In this document: positions 13,148 to 17,836 of the stretch, piece by piece
Numbering within the stretch: the stretch's first letter is position 1
How the letters are laid out: every line of letters begins with the position of its first letter
Source: CAZCQP01 sp964500895
GTDB taxonomy: Bacteria; Bacillota; Clostridia; Lachnospirales; JAISER01
DNA length: 17,836 bases
Assembly: GCA_964500895.1 (NCBI GenBank)
Contig: CAZCQP010000051.1
Coordinates: forward strand, 1-17,836
Direction: 5' to 3'
The notes under the pieces: generated by a model
What the model saw: the letters and a program-made list of their open reading frames with translations, nothing else
The model's database searches: none
What the model was told of the DNA's origin: nothing
Program-made: the position numbers and the translations under genes

Positions 13148-14101
13148 TTAATAAAGCCAGCAAGCCACGCAATGGCCGCCGCCTACGTCTTTTAAAACAG
13201 GTTCTTCCTCGCTGCAAACTGGCTTGGCGTGCTTGCACCGGGTGTGGAACCGGCAGCCGGAAGGTGGTGCAATGGGGCTTGGAATGTTGCCCTCGATGGC
13301 CACTTCATTGCTTTTTGCTCTGGCCAGAGCAGGGGAGGCTACAGGCACGGAAGCCAGCAACCCTTGGGTGTAGGGGTGTAACGCTTGCCGGTAAATTTCC
13401 TCGGAGGAACACACCTCCACCAGCTTGCCTAAATACATGACCCCAATGTCATCGGATACATATTTCACCATGGACAAATCATGGGCGATAAACAAATAGG
13501 TAAGCCCTAATTCTTCTTGAAAATCTTTTAGCAAGTTTACCACCTGGGCTTGAATGGATACGTCCAGAGCGGAAATAGGCTCGTCGCAAATAAGAATTTT
13601 AGGTTCTAGTACCAGTGCTCGGGCAATGCCTACCCGCTGCCGTTGCCCGCCGGAAAATTCGTGGGCATAGCGGTTGGCGTGTTCTCGGTTTAACCCGACC
13701 TTCTCCAGCATTTGGTAAACAAGGTCGCCGGATTGGCTGTACCGTTTCACAATGCCGTGAGCCACCAAAGGTTCTGCAATGATGTCCCGGACGGTCATAC
13801 GGCCGTTGAGGGAGGAGTAGGGGTCTTGGAAAATCATTTGCATTTTCTTGCGGACCGGTTTAAGGGCTTTTTCAGGCTTTTGGGCAATGTCTTCCCCGTC
13901 CACAATAATTTGGCCAGAGGTCGGGTTATAAATGCGCATGATGGTGCGGGCGCAAGAAGATTTGCCGCAGCCCGATTCACCCACAAGCCCTAAGGTTTTG
14001 CCTTGTTTCACTGTAAAGGATACGCCGTCTACCGCATGAACCTTCTGGTGGGCGTGGCCTTTCACGGGGAAGTGTTTCACTAAATTTTTAACTTCAAGCA
14101 T
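13148..14101 (-). CDS. oppF: Oligopeptide ABC transporter ATP-binding protein OppF
   Basis: This protein of 317 residues is one of two ATPases energising peptide import. It shows Walker A GESGCGKSS (41-49), the Q-loop FQDPYSSL (Q92), the signature FSGGQRQR (149-156), Walker B LICDEP (170-175) with DVSIQAQ after it, and the switch H207. The C-terminal oligopeptide-transporter extension carries C283, C289, C296 and C311. That spacing resembles the four-cysteine [4Fe-4S] motif described in mycobacterial OppD/DppD-type ATPases. The start is ATG at 14101, overlapping the last 8 nt of oppD, with AGGTGA upstream. In-frame codons extending to 14185 lie wholly inside oppD and give an atypical N-terminus, so they were not used. 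Confidence 0.94.
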   Translation of the reverse strand: MLEVKNLVKHFPVKGHAHQKVHAVDGVSFTVKQGKTLGLVGESGCGKSSCARTIMRIYNPTSGQIIVDGEDIAQKPEKALKPVRKKMQMIFQDPYSSLNGRMTVRDIIAEPLVAHGIVKRYSQSGDLVYQMLEKVGLNREHANRYAHEFSGGQRQRVGIARALVLEPKILICDEPISALDVSIQAQVVNLLKDFQEELGLTYLFIAHDLSMVKYVSDDIGVMYLGKLVEVCSSEEIYRQALHPYTQGLLASVPVASPALARAKSNEVAIEGNIPSPIAPPSGCRFHTRCKHAKPVCSEEEPVLKDVGGGHCVACWLY

Positions 14102-15116
14102 GGTTTTCACCTGCCTTTTTAAAGGGGTTATCGGTCGCCGGCGCTTCCGGGTCATGCAAATGACACAGGGTGCGGTGGCCGTCACCTACGGTGTAGTAGG
14201 GGGGCAGTTCTTGGGCGCAAATGTTCCGGGCGTAAGCGCACCGTGGCGCAAAAGGACATCCGGCAGGTGGGTTGGTCATATCGGGCGGAGAACCAGGAAT
14301 CGGGGTCAACCGTTTGGCCTTGTCCTGGGTAACCTCGGGCATGGAGTTTAAAAGCCCCATGGTGTAGGGGTGGGAAGGCTTTTCAAAAATCTGATCAATG
14401 CCGCCTTCTTCCATAATAAGCCCGCCGTACATAACAATCACTTGCTGGCACAATTCCGCCACCACCCCTAAATCGTGGGTGATAAACAGAATGGCCATGC
14501 CCATTTCTTCTTGTATGGATTTCAGCAGCTTTAAAATTTGTGCCTGTATGGTCACGTCTAAAGCGGTGGTGGGTTCGTCTGCAATGAGCACATCCGGCTT
14601 TAAAGCCAGCGCCATGGCAATCATCACACGCTGGCGCATACCACCGGAAAATTCGTGAGGGTAAGCGTTGTAGCGTTTTTCTGGCTCTGGTATTTTTACC
14701 ATTTCAAAAAGTTTAATAACTTCCTGCTTAATGGCTGCACGGCTCATTTGGCCTTGATGCTGTTTAAACATTTCGGCCACTTGCTGGCCCACGGTCATCA
14801 GCGGGTTCAGCGCCGTCATGGGGTCTTGAAAAATCATGGCAATCCGTGCGCCACGAATGTTTCTAATTTGCTTATCTGTGGCTTTGGTCAGGTCTTGCCC
14901 ATCAAAGATGATGGAACCGTCTACCACCCGGCCACCTTGGGCCAGCAAACGCAAAATAGACATAGATGTCACGCTTTTGCCGCTGCCAGATTCGCCCACA
15001 ATGCCTAAGGTTTGCCCTTTGCTTACGCTGAAGCTAACGCCCCGAACCGCACGGATTTGGCCGCTGGAATTGGTAAAGCTGGTGCATAAGTTTTCAACTG
15101 ATAATATTTTTTCCAT
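14094..15116 (-). CDS. oppD: Oligopeptide ABC transporter ATP-binding protein OppD
   Basis: This 340-residue ATPase is the partner of OppF. It shows Walker A GESGSGKSV (41-49), the Q-loop FQDPMTALNP (Q97), the signature FSGGMRQR (156-163), Walker B VLIADEPTTALD (176-187) and the switch H214. The C-terminal domain includes TPIPGSPPDM and the cysteine set C287, C293, C300 and C318, again compatible with a [4Fe-4S] site. AAGGAGG (15124-15130) lies 7 nt before the ATG and inside the end of oppC, whose stop codon sits between this site and the start. Translation of oppC, oppD and oppF is thus tightly linked. Confidence 0.95.
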   Translation of the reverse strand: MEKILSVENLCTSFTNSSGQIRAVRGVSFSVSKGQTLGIVGESGSGKSVTSMSILRLLAQGGRVVDGSIIFDGQDLTKATDKQIRNIRGARIAMIFQDPMTALNPLMTVGQQVAEMFKQHQGQMSRAAIKQEVIKLFEMVKIPEPEKRYNAYPHEFSGGMRQRVMIAMALALKPDVLIADEPTTALDVTIQAQILKLLKSIQEEMGMAILFITHDLGVVAELCQQVIVMYGGLIMEEGGIDQIFEKPSHPYTMGLLNSMPEVTQDKAKRLTPIPGSPPDMTNPPAGCPFAPRCAYARNICAQELPPYYTVGDGHRTLCHLHDPEAPATDNPFKKAGENHA

Positions 15117-15120
15117 AAGC

Positions 15121-16275
15121 CTACCTCCTTAGCTGCGGGTCTAAAGCGTCTCTTAATCCGTCGCCAACAAAGTTGAAGGCAAACATGAGCAAGCTAATGA
15201 CAAACGCAGGCATAAACAGCTGGTATGGCTGTGTTCTTAAAGTTTCAATGGCGCTGTTGCACATGGTGCCCAAGCTGGCCATAGGGGGCGCAATGCCAAG
15301 GCCGATAAAGCTCATAAAAGCTTCCATAAAGATGGCCGTGGGAATGAGCATGGTCACGGTGACCAATATAGGCCCCATGGCGTTGGGAATTAAATGGCGA
15401 ATTAAGATGTTCCATGTGGAAGTACCCATGGTGCGGGCGGCATACACAAAGTCACGCTCTCTTAAAGTTAAAACCTGCCCACGAACAACCCGTGCCATGT
15501 TTACCCAATACACGCTGCCTAAAGCAATGACAATGCTTAAAAACCCGGAGTTTAACACAACCATAATTAAAATTACGTATAAGGTGAGGGGAATGGTGCT
15601 GATGATGTCTACAATGCGCATCATCACCCCATCTACCGTTCCTCCTAAATAGCCGGAAATACCCCCGTATAAAATGCCAATCAGCAAGTTCACTGTGGCG
15701 GCGATAAAGGCCACCACCAAAGAGATACGGGCACCGTACATGAGACGGGCCAGCAAGTCACGGCCTAAGTTATCCGTTCCCAGAAGAAAAGATTTATTGC
15801 GCACACTCACCAAGTCTGTGCGGGGGGTGCCGCTTTCATCCAGCAATGCTGGTGGTTTTACTTTATAGCTTAAAACGGCTGTACTGCCGTCTGCCTGTGC
15901 AAAGGTGATTTGCTTTTTCATCATGTCTTCGCTTAATTGTTCCAAAGAACCAACCAAGCGGCCGTCTTGGCCTACGGCAATGGCTTTTAAGTTGTTGTTC
16001 ACGTAAATGTATCCGTTTTCAACAGGAAATGCTTTAAAGGTGGGCGGTATGTTCACAAATTCCAGCCACTGCTTTTCATAAGAAGCTTTGTAAAACACAG
16101 GGCCTCCCCAAGCAAAAACCACCATAATGAAAATAAGCACAAGCCCCAAAAGGGCGGTGGGTTTATGGCGAAACCGATGCCAGACGTCACCAGCGAAGGT
16201 TCGGTTGGCCCCCCATATCCGTTCGCTTTCAGCGGCATTCTTTTCCAGTTTGTCCCACTTGTTGTTCACTGACAT
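15121..16275 (-). CDS. oppC: Oligopeptide ABC transporter permease OppC with extended extracytoplasmic region
   Basis: This 384-residue inner-membrane permease forms the channel with OppB. It has a soluble N-terminus, then the first membrane helix at about residues 39-61. The family segment LLGTDNLGRDLLARLMYGAR (164-183) follows, then five further predicted helices. The EAA loop AARTMGTSTWNILIRHLIPN (279-298) contacts the ATPases. Typical OppC proteins have about 300 residues. The extra length lies between helix 1 and the LGTDNLGRD segment (about 62-162), which should be outside the membrane and contains no cysteine. AAGGAGG (16283-16289) overlaps the oppB stop codon and gives a 7-nt spacing. 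Confidence 0.94.
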   Translation of the reverse strand: MSVNNKWDKLEKNAAESERIWGANRTFAGDVWHRFRHKPTALLGLVLIFIMVVFAWGGPVFYKASYEKQWLEFVNIPPTFKAFPVENGYIYVNNNLKAIAVGQDGRLVGSLEQLSEDMMKKQITFAQADGSTAVLSYKVKPPALLDESGTPRTDLVSVRNKSFLLGTDNLGRDLLARLMYGARISLVVAFIAATVNLLIGILYGGISGYLGGTVDGVMMRIVDIISTIPLTLYVILIMVVLNSGFLSIVIALGSVYWVNMARVVRGQVLTLRERDFVYAARTMGTSTWNILIRHLIPNAMGPILVTVTMLIPTAIFMEAFMSFIGLGIAPPMASLGTMCNSAIETLRTQPYQLFMPAFVISLLMFAFNFVGDGLRDALDPQLRR

Positions 16276-16287
16276 TCTGCCGCCTCC

Positions 16288-17205
16288 TTATTCAAATTTA
16301 ATCCGTGGATCAATGAGCACATAGAAAATATCAATGATAAACACCATGGCCACTAAAAATGTCGCGTAAAAAATGGTCACACCCATAATGGCCGTATAAT
16401 CCCGGTTGCTAATGCTGGACACAAAATGCACACCAAGGCCAGGTAGAGCAAATATCTTTTCAATAACAAAGGAACCGGTGAGCAGGTTGGCAATGGTCGG
16501 CCCTAAAATGGTTAAAAGGGGGAGCAAGGCATTTCTAAGCCCGTGAAAGGTAATTACTTTCCATTCTGGCAAACCTTTGGCTCTGGCTGTGCGAATATAA
16601 TCTTGGCCCATGACCTCCAGCAAACTGGAGCGCATAAGCCGGGCCATAAAGGAAAGGGAATAGCCACCCAGTGCAATGACCGGCAAAATGTAGCCCTTCC
16701 AATTATCCAGCCCAAAAGTGGGTACCCAATTCAATTTGTAAGAAAAGAAGTACATGAGCACCGTAGCAATAACAAAAGAGGGAATGGTAACCCCTAATGT
16801 GGCTACTGTCATCACCAGCATGTCTTGCCAGCGGCCGTTTTTAAGGGCGGCAGCTATGCCCATAGGAATGGAAGCCAGCAACGTAAAAATGATGGTGATG
16901 CCGCCAATTTTGGCAGACACAGGGAAACCGCTGGCAATAAATTCATTGACAGTCTTTCCCTGGTACTTAAAGGACGGGCCTAAATCAAAGGTGACAAGCC
17001 CTTTTAAATAATCAAAAAATTGCACGTACAACGGCTGGTCCAGTTTATACTTTTGGTTCAGCGCTGCTTCTACAGCTGCAGGCAATTGGCGTTCCTGGGT
17101 AAAAGGCCCCCCCGGTACTGCATGCATTAAAATAAATGTAATGAGAACAATGATAAACAGCGTGACCATCATCATTGCAAACCGTTTGATTATGTACTTT
17201 GCCAC
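16288..17205 (-). CDS. oppB: Oligopeptide ABC transporter permease OppB
   Basis: This protein of 305 residues has the OppB pattern. A first helix lies in MAKYIIKRFAMMMVTLFIIV, then an extracytoplasmic loop with GGPFTQERQLP and FDYLKGLVTFDLG, then five more helices. The EAA loop RTARAKGLPEWKVITFHGLRN spans about 205-225, and the protein ends in IDPRIKFE. I chose GTG at 17205 because AAGGGGG (17214-17220) lies 8 nt upstream and the resulting N-terminus is typical of OppB. A longer frame starting at TTG 17256 has only weak GCAGG before it and adds a basic 17-residue extension. It is the first gene of the oppBCDFA-cyclophilin operon. Confidence 0.93.
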   Translation of the reverse strand: MAKYIIKRFAMMMVTLFIIVLITFILMHAVPGGPFTQERQLPAAVEAALNQKYKLDQPLYVQFFDYLKGLVTFDLGPSFKYQGKTVNEFIASGFPVSAKIGGITIIFTLLASIPMGIAAALKNGRWQDMLVMTVATLGVTIPSFVIATVLMYFFSYKLNWVPTFGLDNWKGYILPVIALGGYSLSFMARLMRSSLLEVMGQDYIRTARAKGLPEWKVITFHGLRNALLPLLTILGPTIANLLTGSFVIEKIFALPGLGVHFVSSISNRDYTAIMGVTIFYATFLVAMVFIIDIFYVLIDPRIKFE

Positions 17206-17262
17206 GCCGAACACCCCCTTATGTTTTGCTACCTTGCGTGTTGCAAGCTTTTTCAATTTAAC

Positions 17263-17289
17263 CTGCTAAATTAACTAAAGTTATAGCAG
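17263..17289. repeat. Inverted repeat at the predicted opp transcription start
   Basis: CTGCTA at 17263-17268 is mirrored by TAGCAG at 17284-17289 with a 15-bp spacer. The repeat abuts the -10 box of the candidate opp promoter and covers the predicted start point, a usual place for a repressor operator. Inner bases (TAACT and AGTTA) add further symmetry. No regulator can be named. Confidence 0.45.
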
Positions 17290-17319
17290 AGTATACCATA
17301 AAATTAGAAATTTGTACAA
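17290..17319 (-). promoter_or_regulatory. Extended -10 promoter of the opp operon
   Basis: On the minus strand TTGTAC (17314-17319) is separated by 18 bp from TATACT (17290-17295), which is preceded by TGG as in extended -10 promoters. Transcription would start near 17283, leaving a leader of about 78 nt before the GTG of oppB. An inverted repeat covers the start point. Confidence 0.65.
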
Positions 17320-17523
17320 CGGGTTTATATTGGCAACGTGCAGCACCATTGAACCGTTGCTCACAACCATAACAATCATTTAGCCCATGTTACGGGTTGT
17401 GTATAGAGAAAACATACATTATGTTGTTGTGTTTTTATACAAAACCTTGGGACAATCGCCGGAATTTGCAACACTGCTTCTGTTATTATTTTTATGCTCT
17501 GGAATTGAAATGTTTGCAGATTG
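17317..17523. other. Intergenic DNA upstream of the opp promoter
   Basis: The gene-free stretch between oppB and the deacetylase runs from 17206 to 17575. Besides the promoter and operator-like repeat at its left and a terminator at its right, it holds two dyads. CAACGG (17317-17322) pairs with CCGTTG (17354-17359). CACAACC (17362-17368) pairs with GGTTGTG (17395-17401), with an inner AAC/GTT pair. Both lie upstream of the opp promoter, so they are more likely protein-binding sites than leader RNA structures. I see no open reading frame or known riboswitch in it. Confidence 0.4.
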
Positions 17524-17559
17524 AAAAATGCAAGGGTTATAAAAGTTCAACCCTTGCAT
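17524..17559 (-). terminator. Rho-independent terminator of the deacetylase gene
   Basis: ATGCAAGGGTT at 17528-17538 pairs perfectly with AACCCTTGCAT at 17549-17559 (11 bp, 10-nt loop). On the minus strand the stem is followed by a T run (the A residues at 17524-17528). It separates the deacetylase gene from the opp operon. Confidence 0.85.
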
Positions 17560-17575
17560 GATTACGTGCTTTTAA

Positions 17576-17836
17576 TCAATTGGTCCCGTTTTCAGCATTG
17601 TTTGTTTGCTTTTTCTGCCTTCCTTCGCTGTCTATGGTGTAATTATCTTTGTAAATGATTTCAGATATGGGTACGATTTCAAAGCCTTTTGCTTTTAGAC
17701 CTTCTAAAATAACGGGCAGGGTTTTAGGCGTGTCTTTTGCGCCGTTGTGGAAAAGAATGATAGAGCCGTTGCCCAGATGTTTGTGGTTCAGCACTTGGTT
17801 GATTTCATATTGTTGGCCTTTTCCCATCCAGTCATG
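17576..17836 (-). CDS. Polysaccharide deacetylase (NodB-type), C-terminal part only
   Basis: The reading frame stays open to the right edge of the window, so only the last 86 residues are visible and the N-terminal part lies outside. They begin HDWMGKGQQYEINQVL and contain GSIILFHNGAKDT, the LxH-type motif of NodB-fold deacetylases. Then comes LPVILEGLKAKGFEIVPIS, the closing strand-helix-strand of the fold. A hydrophilic tail ends the protein. Related clostridial proteins, such as the PdaB/YlxY type, remove acetyl groups from peptidoglycan or other polymers, sometimes during sporulation; which type this is cannot be settled without the N-terminus. A terminator follows 16 bp after the stop. 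Confidence 0.85.
   Translation of the reverse strand, partial: HDWMGKGQQYEINQVLNHKHLGNGSIILFHNGAKDTPKTLPVILEGLKAKGFEIVPISEIIYKDNYTIDSEGRQKKQTNNAENGTN

Noticed and set aside
14102..14185. Longer OppF N-terminus starting at 14185
   Set aside because: It lies wholly inside oppD, is rich in Arg and Thr unlike OppF, and the ATG at 14101 gives the normal family start.
17206..17256. Longer OppB N-terminus from TTG 17256
   Set aside because: The ribosome binding site is weak, while AAGGGGG lies 8 nt before GTG 17205, which gives a typical OppB start. The longer form is not fully excluded.
17403..17523. Possible riboswitch or T-box leader upstream of opp
   Set aside because: No conserved core motif was recognised, and the region lies upstream of the predicted opp promoter, so it would not be in the leader RNA.

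Overview
The window reads as a chromosomal segment of an anaerobic, endospore-forming member of the Clostridia (Bacillota). Three things point there: a spore-specific Tlp protein gene, an AbrB-type regulator, and a five-gene [FeFe]-hydrogenase-like cluster of a kind seen in clostridia. Ribosome binding sites are strong (AAGGAGG-like), sigma-A-like promoters are AT-rich, and genes are packed with short gaps. A Lachnospirales/Anaerotignum-like host is my guess, not something the sequence proves. I saw no rRNA, tRNA, CRISPR array, insertion sequence or phage gene.

Layout. (1) 233-463: a small DUF378 membrane protein with its own terminator. (2) 564-4843, plus strand: mutY followed at 3-27 bp gaps by DRTGG protein, RsbW-like ATPase, [FeFe]-hydrogenase-like iron-sulfur protein, second DRTGG protein and PHP phosphoesterase. 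A single promoter in front of mutY appears able to drive all six. (3) 4846-5373, minus strand: a GNAT acetyltransferase, tail to tail with the PHP gene. (4) 5557-8939, plus strand: a small conserved protein, radA, an M29 aminopeptidase and an AbrB-family regulator, then tlp (9014-9241) under what looks like a forespore sigma-G promoter buried in an RNA hairpin. (5) 9297-10747, minus strand: a ferredoxin-nitroreductase fusion and a FrnE/DsbA-like oxidoreductase. (6) 10853-17205, minus strand: a complete oligopeptide ABC importer in the order oppB-oppC-oppD-oppF-oppA, with a cyclophilin gene coupled to the end of oppA. (7) 17576-17836, minus strand: the C-terminal end of a polysaccharide deacetylase running off the right edge.

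The most interesting system is region 2. The hydrogenase-like protein keeps all four H-cluster cysteines and three cubane-type iron-sulfur motifs. It lacks the proton-relay residues of catalytic [FeFe]-hydrogenases, and it is encoded with an anti-sigma/kinase-type ATPase, two DRTGG proteins and a PHP phosphoesterase. No NADH- or ferredoxin-linked hydrogenase subunits lie beside it. This looks like a hydrogen or redox sensing and signalling module rather than a hydrogen-producing enzyme, and I know of no experimental description of its function.

The second point of interest is the tlp leader. A 17-bp stem sequesters the tlp ribosome binding site in any read-through transcript from abrB. The predicted sigma-G start point falls in the loop, so the developmental transcript would lack the blocking arm.
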